64,000 bases of DNA from Pleurocapsa sp. PCC 7327 (lineage in GTDB: Bacteria; Cyanobacteriota; Cyanobacteriia; Cyanobacteriales; Microcystaceae), in the NCBI RefSeq assembly GCF_000317025.1, contig NC_019689.1:509501-573500 (forward strand). Direction: 5' to 3'. The notes below the pieces were generated by a model. It did no database searches and was not told the DNA's origin. It worked only from the letters and a program-made list of their open reading frames with translations. The translations under genes and the position numbers were made by a program. Positions 52,569-61,989 of this stretch are shown piece by piece (within the stretch, counting starts at the first letter, position 1; each line of letters begins with the position of its first letter).

Positions 52569-55500
52569 ATGATGACAGACAAATCCGATTCAGACAAGGA
52601 AAATAACGAACCGGAAGTCAAGTTAACTCAAAAGCCAGATCCAAAACTCCCTAAAAGATCGCAATGGAAGCGGCGCTTGTCGGTCTGGGGCGGAAGTCTC
52701 GTCTTGGTCAGTCTCGGTGGCGGACTTGCCTACGGATGGTTTTTTATTCAGCGCCAGCTAGTTCCTCTAGTAGAGGAGGAACTGACAGATTTTCTCAATC
52801 GCCCAGTCAAACTCGGTTCGCTTGAGGGCATTTCGCTATTTGGCGCGCGCTTAGGTGCTAGCGAAATCTTATCGACTCCCACCGATCCCGCTAAAGTTTC
52901 TATTACTGCTGTAGACGTAACCTTCGATCCCTTCCTATTACTTGCCAAAAGAGAATTACAGCTTAACGTTACTGCGATTCAACCCAATATTTATCTAGAA
53001 CAAGGCAAAAAAAGAAATTGGTTGGTAACTCAGTTTGATTCAACCAAAAGAGAGGGTTCGGAAGGCCGATTCAAAGTGAACGTCAAGACTCTGCAACTGC
53101 AAGACGCACAAATCATCTTAGCAGCGCGATCGCCAGCAGGTAAACTACAAAAGCCCGTCAAGATATTAATCGATACGGGAAAAGCAGAGTTTATCGATGC
53201 CGGGAAAATTATCGAGTTTGACTTATCGGGAGAACTCGCCAATGGAGGAGAACTTGAGGTTTCAGGAGTTGGCATTCCAAAAACAGAAGCGATTAACCTA
53301 ATCGTTCGGGGAAATAAGCTGCAAGCGTCTGATGTCGATAATTTGCTCGCCCTTCCTTTCGATATTTCAATGGGAACAATCGGTGCCAACCTAGAAGTCA
53401 AACTTAGACCCAAACAAATTCCTCGCGTCAATGGGGTTGCCAGCCTGCAAGAAGTAACCGCACAGATCTCCGCACTGACCCAACCCTTTACTCGCAGCAA
53501 CGGTCAACTGCGCTTTCAGGGAACCGAGATTCGCCTAGAAAATGTCACTTCTGTTTTTGGATCTATTCCTGGGGTTGCTAATGGGACTATCAACCTGCAA
53601 AAAGGCTATGCGCTGACCGCAAAAACGCAACCTATTCGAATACAACAAGTTATTGAGGCATTAAAGCTGCAAAAACCATCCGTACCAATTTTAGGAGAAA
53701 TTCAAGCCGACATTAGGGTTTCGGGATGGATCGATCGCCCGCAACTGACTCTCGACGTGGTTACAACTAAACAAACTCGCGTCGATCGCGTAGACTTTCG
53801 CCCCGGTAGCCGCGCCAATTTACAACTAATCGACTCTAATCTTTTTATTGACAGATTTCAAGCCGTCCCTACCGTAGGCGGAAAGTTAACGGGGACGGGA
53901 AGGGTTCAGTTTGAAAGTCAGAAGTCGGAAGTCGGAAATCAGAAGGCACAGGGGAAGGGACAGGATTCCAAATACATTTTCGACCTTCAGGCGACTAACG
54001 TTCCAGCCCAAGCGATCGCTCGCCTCTATCAAACCCATTTACCTGTCAATCCCGGACTGGTTTCCGGTCAAGCACGGTTTTTAGGAACGCTAGAAAATCC
54101 AGAAAAGCTGCAAGCAACTGGTTTGGCTAATTTCCGATTGGGTGGCGGAAGCGTCAGCGCCAGGAATTTTCAATTTGCCAACCGACGCTGGCAAGGAAAC
54201 GTGCAAACTTTTGGCGTTAGTTTAGCGAGTTTGAATCCAGCTTTGCCGCCTCAACTCCATCAAGGGCGTTTAACTGGTGCGTTCGCCGTTGCTGGAATGC
54301 TCGATTCTTTTCGACCAGAGACTATTCGCGCCACGGGATCGGCTAGCATTGCGATCGCGCAAGGGGTAGCAACCGCAAACGAGCTAACCCTGGCAAATGG
54401 ACGCTGGACAAGCGATCTAAAAGCGCAAGGCATCCAAGTTACCGAACTTTTTCCGAACGTTCCTTCAGAATTTGCAGGGATCCTCAATGGAACTTTTAAC
54501 CTAGCAGGAAGGGTAGAGGATTTACTGAAAACTGTTCGAGGAAATGGAACGGCGAATCTAGCCCTATCGAAAGGCGCGATCGCGGCAGAGAATTTACAAC
54601 TAGCTGATGGCAAATTCAAGGCAGCAGTCATTCCCGATGGAGTTGCGTTAAAACAGTTCTCCAAGGACGGACGGGGAACTTTAGCAGGAAAATTGCAGGT
54701 TCTTGGCCCTATAGAAAATCCCACTCTTAAAGACATTCAAGCCAGTGGGGAATTGAAATTTAGCCACGGCATCGGCGCGATCGCGCAACCGTTGACGACA
54801 GCTATAAGCTGGAACGGTCGGCGATTGGACATTCAACAAGCCACGGCTAAGGGAATTCAGGCTAGCGGATGGGCAGACATTGCTACCGAGCGACTGGGAA
54901 CTCCTAGTGCGATCGAACGATTCGAGTTACAAGTAGCTGCTAATAGAGCCGATCTGAAGGCTTTTTCTCTCTTTGTGCCAGCCAGTTTGGCTAGGTTCGA
55001 TTATTCGGGCAGCTTGGATTTTAAGGGCACGATCGCGGGAACGCTGCGATCGCCCAAGATTAATGGAAATTTAGCAATCGGTAATCTGCAAGTTGCAGGG
55101 CTTGAATTCGATCGCTCTCTTAAAGGAACGGTCAAAGAACTGCCAGAAAAGGGAATAGAGCTTGCGCTAGCAGGCAGAGAAGACGAAATTCAACTAGCAC
55201 TCGACCCTAAATACCAGCCCGTCTCTTTCGATCTGACGTTAGATCGGATGAGCGTTAGGGGCACTCGGAAAAACGAATGGCTTCAGATAGAGGCAGATAA
55301 TGTACGAGTTGGCTTATTCAAAAACATAGCCACAACCTCCCAATTCGCTTTACCCGAAACCTTGCTCGCCCAACCGCTGTCAGGAGAACTATCGGGCGAC
55401 TTTGCCTTCAATCTCAACACCTCAGAACTATCTGGAGAGCAAGTGAAAATTGCCAATCCTCGTTTTGGCAGTCTCAGCGGCGATCGCTTAACCGCCAACT

Positions 55501-57950
55501 TCCGCTATTTAGATGGCAATTTTATCCTCCAAAATGCTCGATTACAAAAAAATGACAGTCAATATCTCCTCAACGGCAGTCTGACGAACGCGCAACGAGG
55601 TTCGCAATGGCAAGCCGAAGTTGCCGTTTCTGGCGGAAAAATCCAAGACGTTCTCGAAACCCTACAAATCTTTGAATTATCGGACTTAACGCGCGGACTC
55701 AAAGCCCCCGATTACGATAAAGCAGCCGATCTTTATGAAGTCGGAAGTCGGCGCTGCTCGGACGCTACCGCTACGTGCGCGGCGGAGTCGGAAGTGAAGT
55801 TCCAAGGCAGGAGTCAGAATACAGAAATCCAGAAATCTCCAGTCCCCAATCATCCCCTTTTCTCCGTCGGCACGCCAGAAACCTCTATACTAAACCAACT
55901 GAGCCATATCTCAGAAATTGAAACGCTCTTAAGAAGACAGCGCAAACAACGCCAAGAAGCTTCTCCTTTGCCAGAATTGGCAGAATTAAAAGGTACTTTT
56001 GATGGCAATCTCGTCGTCAGCAATGCTCCCAATAGCGGTTTAAAAGCCTCTTTTGACTTTCAAGGGAAGGGGTGGCAGTGGCGAGATTTTGCCTTTAGCC
56101 AGATCGATCTCAAAGGCGGCTTTCATAATGGGATCGTCTCGCTGGCACCCTTGAAAATTCAATCGGGAGAAAGTCTATTTGCTTTCTCTGGCAGCATAGG
56201 AGGCAAGATTCCCTCCGGTCAACTACAACTGGCAAACGTGCCCATCCAACTGCTCTCAGAATTTGTCGATTTGCCGCCAACCGTTACGTTTGGGGGGCTG
56301 CTCAACGGAGATGTGAAGCTCGGAGGCAGTCGAGATAATCCGCAAGCAACGGGAGAATTGGCGATCGCCAAGGCAACCATCAATAAAACTGCGCTTTCTA
56401 CCACCCAAGGCAGTTTTACCTACGACAACGGTCGCCTGAATTTTCAAGCCAGCAGTAAACTAAATCACCAAGCTCAGCCAATAATTCTACAAGGCTCTAT
56501 TCCCTATCAAATGCCTTTTTCCACCGTCAAACTAGACAGCGATCGCCTGCAACTAAATCTGCAAGTGAAAAACGAAGGAATGGCACTGTTGGATATTCTC
56601 AGCAAAGATGCCCTCTCCTGGATTGATGGCGAGGGAGAGATAGCGCTGGATATTTCTGGTCGATTCGATCGCCAACTTGGTCGTCCCAGTCAGTTACGAG
56701 CAGAAGGAATCGCTACGTTTAACAATGCGACGATAGGCGCTCAAGTTATTCCCGAAGAGCCTTTAACTGAAGTTAACGGTAAAATTCTTTTCAATTTTGA
56801 CCGCCTTGAGGTAGAAAGTCTCAAAGGAAAATTTGGCGGCGGTGAAGTCGCGGTAGCTGGCACTTTACCCCTCGTCGAATCTACGCCCCAGCTAAATCCT
56901 CTAACAGTGACTCTAGATAACCTCGCTCTTAACCTCAAAGGACTCTATCGAGGCGGCGTGCGAGGGGAAGTCGCGATTGCGGGGAGCGTCCTAGAACCGG
57001 AGATTGGTGGCAAACTGAGATTATTTGACGGTCAAGTTCTTTTGGGAGAAGAAAACGCTACGGAAAACGGCGGCAAGGGAAATGGCGGCGATAACGGTGA
57101 ATTTGGCTTTAAATCAATGGAATTCGATCGTCTGCAACTCACCTTAGCCGACAATATCCAAATCGTGCGACCTCCCGTTTTAAATTTCTTGGCATCGGGG
57201 AGTTTGACCTTAAATGGCAACCTTTCTCAACCCCGCCCGCAAGGTAAAATTACGCTCAAAAGTGGTCAAGTCAACCTCTTCGCTTCCCAGTTCCGTTTGG
57301 ATAAAGGAGCGGACAACAGCGCTCAGTTTTCTCCCAAGAGGGGGCTAGACCCCTATTTGAACGTTCAGCTATTGACTTCAGCAACCGAGACAACCCGCGA
57401 CCCAGTACTGACCAATCCTTCCTCGACTGAAATTATCGATCCGTTTACGGCTAGCTTAGATAGTTTGCAAACCGTTCGCATTCGAGCCAGGATACAAGGG
57501 TATGCCAGTCAACTGACCAATAGCCTCGAACTTACCAGCACTCCTCCTCGCACTCAGCGAGAGATTATCGCGCTTTTAGGCGGAGGTTTTGTCAATACTC
57601 TCGGTCGCGGCGATACCACCCTGGGTTTGACTAATTTAGCTGGGTCAGCCGTCTCTGGAACGATACAAAACGCGATGAGCGATCGCTTGGGTCTTAGCGA
57701 GTTTCGCATCTTCTCAACGCCTTTAATTGACGAACAAGAGCGAATCTCCAGAAATCAAATCGGGATAGCGGCTGAAGCCGGAATCGATCTCACAAAAGAT
57801 GTTTCTTTCTCCGCCATGAAAATTTTGAATACTGACCGACTGCCTCAGTTTGGGCTTCAATACCGCATCAATGGCAATACCGTAATCCGAGGCTCTACTA
57901 ATTTCTCGGATGATAGCAGGGCTATTATCGAATACGAACAACGATTCTAA
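52569..57950 (+). CDS. TamB-like translocation/assembly protein (DUF490)
   Basis: A 1793-residue inner-membrane-anchored protein with one N-terminal helix (SVWGGSLVLVSLGGGLAYG, about 40-60). A very long repetitive beta-rich region follows, with many short AsmA/TamB-type strands (GNGTANLALSKGAIAAENLQ, ADGKFKAAVIPDGVALKQF). The C-terminal DUF490 domain (about 1440-1790) has IRARIQGYASQLTNSLELTS, REIIALLGGGFVN, LSEFRIFSTPLIDEQ and ends YEQRF. Such proteins form a bridge across the periplasm and are implicated in outer-membrane protein insertion and lipid transport. Two stretches look like insertions of spacer DNA in frame: residues about 452-467 (ESQKSEVGNQKAQGKG) and about 1057-1097, near SRRCSDATATCAAESEV. 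Confidence 0.9.
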   Translation: MMTDKSDSDKENNEPEVKLTQKPDPKLPKRSQWKRRLSVWGGSLVLVSLGGGLAYGWFFIQRQLVPLVEEELTDFLNRPVKLGSLEGISLFGARLGASEILSTPTDPAKVSITAVDVTFDPFLLLAKRELQLNVTAIQPNIYLEQGKKRNWLVTQFDSTKREGSEGRFKVNVKTLQLQDAQIILAARSPAGKLQKPVKILIDTGKAEFIDAGKIIEFDLSGELANGGELEVSGVGIPKTEAINLIVRGNKLQASDVDNLLALPFDISMGTIGANLEVKLRPKQIPRVNGVASLQEVTAQISALTQPFTRSNGQLRFQGTEIRLENVTSVFGSIPGVANGTINLQKGYALTAKTQPIRIQQVIEALKLQKPSVPILGEIQADIRVSGWIDRPQLTLDVVTTKQTRVDRVDFRPGSRANLQLIDSNLFIDRFQAVPTVGGKLTGTGRVQFESQKSEVGNQKAQGKGQDSKYIFDLQATNVPAQAIARLYQTHLPVNPGLVSGQARFLGTLENPEKLQATGLANFRLGGGSVSARNFQFANRRWQGNVQTFGVSLASLNPALPPQLHQGRLTGAFAVAGMLDSFRPETIRATGSASIAIAQGVATANELTLANGRWTSDLKAQGIQVTELFPNVPSEFAGILNGTFNLAGRVEDLLKTVRGNGTANLALSKGAIAAENLQLADGKFKAAVIPDGVALKQFSKDGRGTLAGKLQVLGPIENPTLKDIQASGELKFSHGIGAIAQPLTTAISWNGRRLDIQQATAKGIQASGWADIATERLGTPSAIERFELQVAANRADLKAFSLFVPASLARFDYSGSLDFKGTIAGTLRSPKINGNLAIGNLQVAGLEFDRSLKGTVKELPEKGIELALAGREDEIQLALDPKYQPVSFDLTLDRMSVRGTRKNEWLQIEADNVRVGLFKNIATTSQFALPETLLAQPLSGELSGDFAFNLNTSELSGEQVKIANPRFGSLSGDRLTANFRYLDGNFILQNARLQKNDSQYLLNGSLTNAQRGSQWQAEVAVSGGKIQDVLETLQIFELSDLTRGLKAPDYDKAADLYEVGSRRCSDATATCAAESEVKFQGRSQNTEIQKSPVPNHPLFSVGTPETSILNQLSHISEIETLLRRQRKQRQEASPLPELAELKGTFDGNLVVSNAPNSGLKASFDFQGKGWQWRDFAFSQIDLKGGFHNGIVSLAPLKIQSGESLFAFSGSIGGKIPSGQLQLANVPIQLLSEFVDLPPTVTFGGLLNGDVKLGGSRDNPQATGELAIAKATINKTALSTTQGSFTYDNGRLNFQASSKLNHQAQPIILQGSIPYQMPFSTVKLDSDRLQLNLQVKNEGMALLDILSKDALSWIDGEGEIALDISGRFDRQLGRPSQLRAEGIATFNNATIGAQVIPEEPLTEVNGKILFNFDRLEVESLKGKFGGGEVAVAGTLPLVESTPQLNPLTVTLDNLALNLKGLYRGGVRGEVAIAGSVLEPEIGGKLRLFDGQVLLGEENATENGGKGNGGDNGEFGFKSMEFDRLQLTLADNIQIVRPPVLNFLASGSLTLNGNLSQPRPQGKITLKSGQVNLFASQFRLDKGADNSAQFSPKRGLDPYLNVQLLTSATETTRDPVLTNPSSTEIIDPFTASLDSLQTVRIRARIQGYASQLTNSLELTSTPPRTQREIIALLGGGFVNTLGRGDTTLGLTNLAGSAVSGTIQNAMSDRLGLSEFRIFSTPLIDEQERISRNQIGIAAEAGIDLTKDVSFSAMKILNTDRLPQFGLQYRINGNTVIRGSTNFSDDSRAIIEYEQRF

Positions 57951-57997
57951 TAAGGCTTGAGGAAAACATAAATCGATTCACCAACCATAACTTACTT

Positions 57998-58297
57998 ATG
58001 TTTGAGAATTTTGTCAATAGATCGAGAGTTCATTCTTGCTTTCGCCCAGCCGGGCGGAAGCCCAAAACCCACGATTACAGCCCCTCTATCTGGGGAGACG
58101 ATTACATCTTTGAACCCATCGAGGAAGGAAATAAGGGTTATATGACAGGACGAGGACAAGGAATAGAAGGCGGCGATTGCCTGATCCTGTCAAATGGCTT
58201 TGACTTTTGTTGCTATCGGGTTGAGACAATTAATTACTATGCCAATCCGCCAGATATGTGGATAGCATTACTCAAGCTGGCGGATCGCAATTGGTAG
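57998..58297 (+). CDS. Small conserved hypothetical protein
   Basis: A 99-residue protein I recognise only as a cyanobacterial conserved type. The core is beta-rich: IWGDDYIFEPIEEGNKGYMT, then EGGDCLILSNGFDFCCYRVE and YYANPPDMWIALLKL. Its first ~30 residues (FRPAGRKPKTHD, spanning a GC-rich CGCCCAGCCGGGCGG stretch) look less conserved and may be extra. It follows the TamB-like gene by about 50 bases on the same strand and converges with mgdA. Its function is unknown. Confidence 0.5.
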   Translation: MFENFVNRSRVHSCFRPAGRKPKTHDYSPSIWGDDYIFEPIEEGNKGYMTGRGQGIEGGDCLILSNGFDFCCYRVETINYYANPPDMWIALLKLADRNW

Positions 58298-58298
58298 G

Positions 58299-59729
58299 CT
58301 AGAACTCAAAGCTTCCTTCACTGGTTCCTTCGTGAACCGTTTTCACCCATTTGAGCCGCTTTGGTCGCACGGACATGCGAGCTGTTATGCTGGGGATAAT
58401 CGCCAGCCAATGGAGCATGTAAATCGTGCCCCGCAGGGTTTGCCAGGTAATGGTCGCTAGATTGAAAAAGCTTAATTTTTCCTCGCTGCAAGTTCGACGC
58501 AATCCTACCAACATTCCCAAAAATGCGAGAGAAATTGTAAAGCCTGTTAACGGACTCAGCATTGGCAAGCGATGGCGAGCGATCGCCATCACAAAGTCCG
58601 GTACGGCTGCGGTTGGGAGAATATATTGCGTCAACGCGAAGTAAAGCAGATCGAGCTTTTTCCTCAATCCCATCCGCTGGCTGAGAATCAAGCGCCAATA
58701 GTCGAGATAGCGCTGATATCCGCCCTCTGCCCAACGGTTGCGCTGGTGCCACAAGGCGATCGCGCTGGTAACGCCTTCCTCTTCTACAGCCGGATCGAGC
58801 AAAAAGCCAATTTTCCAATTATCCAAGTGCAGGCGAATCGTTAAATCGAGATCGTCGGTGATGGTCTGTTCGTTCCAACCGCCGCACCGTTGCAGGGCGC
58901 TACGACGAGCAAATTGACCGTTTCCCCGCAGTTCGCCGATGCCTCCGACTGCGATGCGCTGCTGCTGATAATAGCTATCTAGCGCCATTTCCGTCATTTG
59001 TCCCCGCGTCCAGAAATTGACGGCGCTGTTGGCGATCGCTTTGCGTACCTGGACTGCGCCTATCTCTTGTGCTTCAAATATTGGCAGTACCCGTCTGAGC
59101 AAGTCTGGCGTGATTTTTGCATCTGCATCGAATACTCCGATAATCTCTCCCTGAGTCTGGGGTAAAACTTGATTAAGCGCTCCCGATTTACCGCCACCTG
59201 CGCCCGCAGGACGGCGAACGACTCGCAGTTGAGGATATTGTCGTGCCAGTTTTTCTAAAATTTGCGGCGTTTTGTCGCTGCTGTGGTCGTCAATTACCCA
59301 AACTTCATATTTATCGGTTGGATAGTCTAGATTGCATAGCATTGTCACCAAATTGCCTATCACCGATTCTTCGTTTTTGGCAGCAACTAGCAAGGAAACA
59401 GAAGGCGCATTGGCTAACGCTTCATCCGATAATGGGTCTGGCGTAGGTTCTGCTTTGGCTGACATCAAGCGCAGTCCGTGAATAACCATCAGTCCAGTTA
59501 TGCCCATGATTACCCAGGTTCCCCAGGTAACCAGGTGAAGCGCGATCGTCGTACTCCAAACCGCCATCAACACGAAAGCGGCTTTCTTTCTGCGCCCCGA
59601 CAATCCCTCGAAAAAATCGCTTCTAAATTCTTCCTCTTCGTCTTCTAGATCGACCCATTCGGACAAGAGGGAACCAATGGGATCTAACTCTTGCTCGGAT
59701 TCATTTTCTGACCAATATTTTTCTGGCAT
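58299..59729 (-). CDS. mgdA: Beta-monoglucosyldiacylglycerol synthase
   Basis: MgdA transfers glucose from UDP-glucose to diacylglycerol, the first step of galactolipid (MGDG, DGDG) synthesis in cyanobacteria; an epimerase later converts the sugar. The 476-residue GT2 enzyme shows an N-terminal membrane region (about 50-92), SVSLLVAAKNEESVIG, the acid motif VWVIDDHSSDKT, GVFDADAKITPDLL, and TITDDLDLTIRL with a further aspartate. QRNRWAEGGYQRYLDYW is the Q/RxxRW acceptor motif. Two or three C-terminal helices follow, and the end is LKWVKTVHEGTSE. It closely resembles characterised relatives (Synechocystis sll1377 and Anabaena all4933, from memory). Start ATG 59729. It is a single leftward gene. 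Confidence 0.9.
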   Translation of the reverse strand: MPEKYWSENESEQELDPIGSLLSEWVDLEDEEEEFRSDFFEGLSGRRKKAAFVLMAVWSTTIALHLVTWGTWVIMGITGLMVIHGLRLMSAKAEPTPDPLSDEALANAPSVSLLVAAKNEESVIGNLVTMLCNLDYPTDKYEVWVIDDHSSDKTPQILEKLARQYPQLRVVRRPAGAGGGKSGALNQVLPQTQGEIIGVFDADAKITPDLLRRVLPIFEAQEIGAVQVRKAIANSAVNFWTRGQMTEMALDSYYQQQRIAVGGIGELRGNGQFARRSALQRCGGWNEQTITDDLDLTIRLHLDNWKIGFLLDPAVEEEGVTSAIALWHQRNRWAEGGYQRYLDYWRLILSQRMGLRKKLDLLYFALTQYILPTAAVPDFVMAIARHRLPMLSPLTGFTISLAFLGMLVGLRRTCSEEKLSFFNLATITWQTLRGTIYMLHWLAIIPSITARMSVRPKRLKWVKTVHEGTSEGSFEF

Positions 59730-59931
59730 AATCGGTTTTGGCAGTTGGATGTTTGGCTTTAATTACAATGTTGCAGACTTTGGCTACACTAGCTGCGGTT
59801 AGGGTTATCTTGGGTCTATTTTATCCAAGATTATTAACTTTCTTTGATATTTGTGAATTTCCTTTGGCTAGAGCCTGTCTAAATTGCTCGTATAATGGCT
59901 ATTGCAATCTTTAACGAAATGTCTGAAGAAT

Positions 59932-59954
59932 TCCCCACTCGTAGAGGCGGTGGG
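59932..59954. repeat. Isolated hairpin, IS605-end-like
   Basis: CCCCAC (59932-59937) and GTGGGG (59949-59954) form a stem around CTCGTAGAG-type sequence, in the context GAATTCCCCACTCG...GGGGTAGTTCAT. This context resembles the terminal hairpin of IS200/IS605 elements in cyanobacteria. No transposase gene is close, so it may be a solo end left by excision, or simply a terminator-like stem for the small spacer. Confidence 0.35.
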
Positions 59955-60010
59955 GTAGTTCATATTTCTTGATTAAAATTTAAATTTCGCTCTGCTCGAT
60001 TAATCACTTT

Positions 60011-61234
60011 ATGACGACGGCAATCATAACGGCGACAACTTTGGCAGTTGGTTCGGTTTTCTGGGTGGAATTCGTTCGAGATTTTTACCACGCCTTATCC
60101 CATCATTGGCAGCCATTGTATCGCCTCCATGTTTGGCATCATCGCGTGTTTCGCCCGGATTTATCGGCTGTTAGCGAGCAGATCTACCGACAAGCCCATT
60201 GGTACAATGACGTACCAGAAGCTCTAGTGATGCTATTATTCAGTCTCCTGCCTTGGGCGATCGCAAGAGCGTTGGCTCTGCCCCATCAATGGACGGCTTG
60301 GATAGGTTCTCTTTATACGCTAAGTTTTTTAGTCGGCGCGATCGCGCGAGGAAGTGGCATTCCCTACGCCGACGAATTAACCGATGTCACCCATCGTCCC
60401 GGAGCTTTTACCAGCTTACCCGCTCGCTGGTTGGTCAATCGACCCTACCACTGGCGACATCATTTTGACAATCAAAAGGCTTATTATAGCGGTACGTTTA
60501 CTTTGGTCGATAAGCTCATGGGGACTGCCCTCTCTCTCAAGGGAAAAACTATCGCCATAACGGGAGCATCGGGAACATTAGGGCGATCGCTCTTAAAGCA
60601 TCTGCATCTGCAGGGTGCAAAAGTCATTGCTCTGACTTCCAAGGAACGAACGGTGACTCTCGACATCAACGGGGAAAATACGCCTATAAAAACCCTTAGG
60701 TGGCAAGTTGGCAAAGAATCTGAGCTAGCAGAACTACTAGAGTCAATAGATATATTGATTATCAACCACGGCATTAACGGCTTTGGGAAGAGAACCCAGG
60801 AAGCTATTGCCCAATCTTACGAAATCAATACCTTTTCGGGTTGGCGATTGATGGAACTCTTTTTTAAAACCGTCCGCACTAACGAAGACATCGCTCGCAA
60901 AGAAGTTTGGATTAACACCTCAGAAGCAGAAGTCAGTCCTGCTTTTAGTCCTCTCTACGAACTGAGCAAGCGATCGCTAGGAGACTTGATAACCCTGCGT
61001 CGCTTGGATGCTCCCTGTATCGTGCGCAAGCTGATTTTGGGACCGTTTAAAAGCGATCTCAATCCTTTTGGCGTGATGTCTGGCGATTGGGTGGCGAAGC
61101 AGATTGTTAATCTCGCTCAACGGGACGTTCGCAATATCATCGTGACAATCAATCCTTTGACGTTTATTGCTTTTCCTATTAAAGAGTTCTGTGTCTCCGC
61201 TTACTTTAAACTGTTTAGCGATCGGGTGAGATAA
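60011..61234 (+). CDS. Bifunctional sterol desaturase-like / short-chain dehydrogenase
   Basis: The 407-residue fusion has an N-terminal fatty-acid/sterol hydroxylase-like membrane domain (about 1-170) with histidine boxes WVEFVRDFYHALSHHW, HVWHHRVF and YHWRHHFDN, which would bind a di-iron centre. A C-terminal short-chain dehydrogenase (about 180-407) has the nucleotide motif ITGASGTLGRSLL, a middle NHGINGFGKR and an active-site-like YELSKRSLGDL (Tyr and Lys). The two halves suggest an oxygenase and a following alcohol/ketone step in lipid or carotenoid chemistry, with the domain order fixed. Membrane location is expected from helices in the first domain. The same fusion is known in other cyanobacteria; its product is not established. 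Confidence 0.82.
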   Translation: MTTAIITATTLAVGSVFWVEFVRDFYHALSHHWQPLYRLHVWHHRVFRPDLSAVSEQIYRQAHWYNDVPEALVMLLFSLLPWAIARALALPHQWTAWIGSLYTLSFLVGAIARGSGIPYADELTDVTHRPGAFTSLPARWLVNRPYHWRHHFDNQKAYYSGTFTLVDKLMGTALSLKGKTIAITGASGTLGRSLLKHLHLQGAKVIALTSKERTVTLDINGENTPIKTLRWQVGKESELAELLESIDILIINHGINGFGKRTQEAIAQSYEINTFSGWRLMELFFKTVRTNEDIARKEVWINTSEAEVSPAFSPLYELSKRSLGDLITLRRLDAPCIVRKLILGPFKSDLNPFGVMSGDWVAKQIVNLAQRDVRNIIVTINPLTFIAFPIKEFCVSAYFKLFSDRVR

Positions 61235-61251
61235 GTAGGCGCGATCGCTGT

Positions 61252-61422
61252 TTATTTTCTATCTGCTTGTCTAATAGCAGCTTCTCGCTTTTTTTCTAAC
61301 CTAATTCGCCACTTTTCGTCTATTGCTGTTGCGAGATCGTATACTTCTCTAGCTTGCTGTTCAAAATCCTTAGCAAGTTCGATCAGTTTATCTAGCGTCT
61401 TTTCGTCTGGGAGTTCTTTCAT
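61252..61422 (-). CDS. 56-residue helical protein, second gene of a two-gene operon
   Basis: A small gene below typical length cut-offs. It reads MKELPDEKTLDKLIELAKDF, then EQQAREVYDLATAIDEKW and RIRLEKKREAAIRQADRK, highly charged and probably a coiled coil. It overlaps the upstream 115-residue gene by the four bases ATGA (61419-61422), a classic sign of translational coupling, which strongly supports it as real. Its function is unknown. The small size, charge and coupling resemble the second member of antitoxin-type or assembly-type pairs, but nothing identifies it as either. Confidence 0.6.
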   Translation of the reverse strand: MKELPDEKTLDKLIELAKDFEQQAREVYDLATAIDEKWRIRLEKKREAAIRQADRK

Positions 61423-61766
61423 CTTAAATCTTCTAAGATATCAAGAATTAGTTTTCCTCTTATTTTAGCCTCTAGTATTTGCCCCAGTAGAGTACTCAAA
61501 TCTTCACCTGTTTCTTGAATTTCTTCAGCAGTCACATCAAAGGCTAGAAACCTCTCAACAATAGCCTGTATTCGTCTTCTGGAGATATCTATGAAAAGTA
61601 GACCATTATTGAAAAAAGCAAAGAATTGAATCAGTCTAACATTGCTTGGGAAACGTGATAATAAAGGTCTGAGTAGGTTAAGTCCTTCTGTGGCTTCTCG
61701 TTCAGTCTCGTCCAATTCCTGGTTTAATCGGTTAACAAGATCGACGAGTTCTGGTGGAATAGGCAT
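61419..61766 (-). CDS. 115-residue hypothetical protein, first gene of a two-gene operon
   Basis: A soluble helical protein: PIPPELVDLVNRLNQELDET, then TEGLNLLRPLLSRFPSNVRL, FFAFFNNGLLFIDISRRRI and LSTLLGQILEAKIRGKLIL. Leu/Ile-rich amphipathic helices suggest a dimerising helical bundle. I do not recognise the family. It starts at ATG 61766 and its stop overlaps the start of the following 56-residue gene by four bases, so the pair is likely translated together. It is divergent from the CrtX-like glycosyltransferase. Its function is unknown. Confidence 0.55.
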   Translation of the reverse strand: MPIPPELVDLVNRLNQELDETEREATEGLNLLRPLLSRFPSNVRLIQFFAFFNNGLLFIDISRRRIQAIVERFLAFDVTAEEIQETGEDLSTLLGQILEAKIRGKLILDILEDLR

Positions 61767-61989
61767 TTATCTTTGGATTTCGAGCGCAAAATAAGATCCA
61801 GATAGAATTTAATTAGCATATCACCCGATCGGTTTCACGAAATCAGCGATCGCTTGCTAAATTCTACTTGGGTAAAGCGAAAGTTAACGCGATCGCAAAA
61901 AAAAATATATTATTCAATACAGAGAAACGAAAAAAACTTATCCCATCGCTCTAATACAATAAACTTTTTTGAGAGTTAGATTTGCCATT

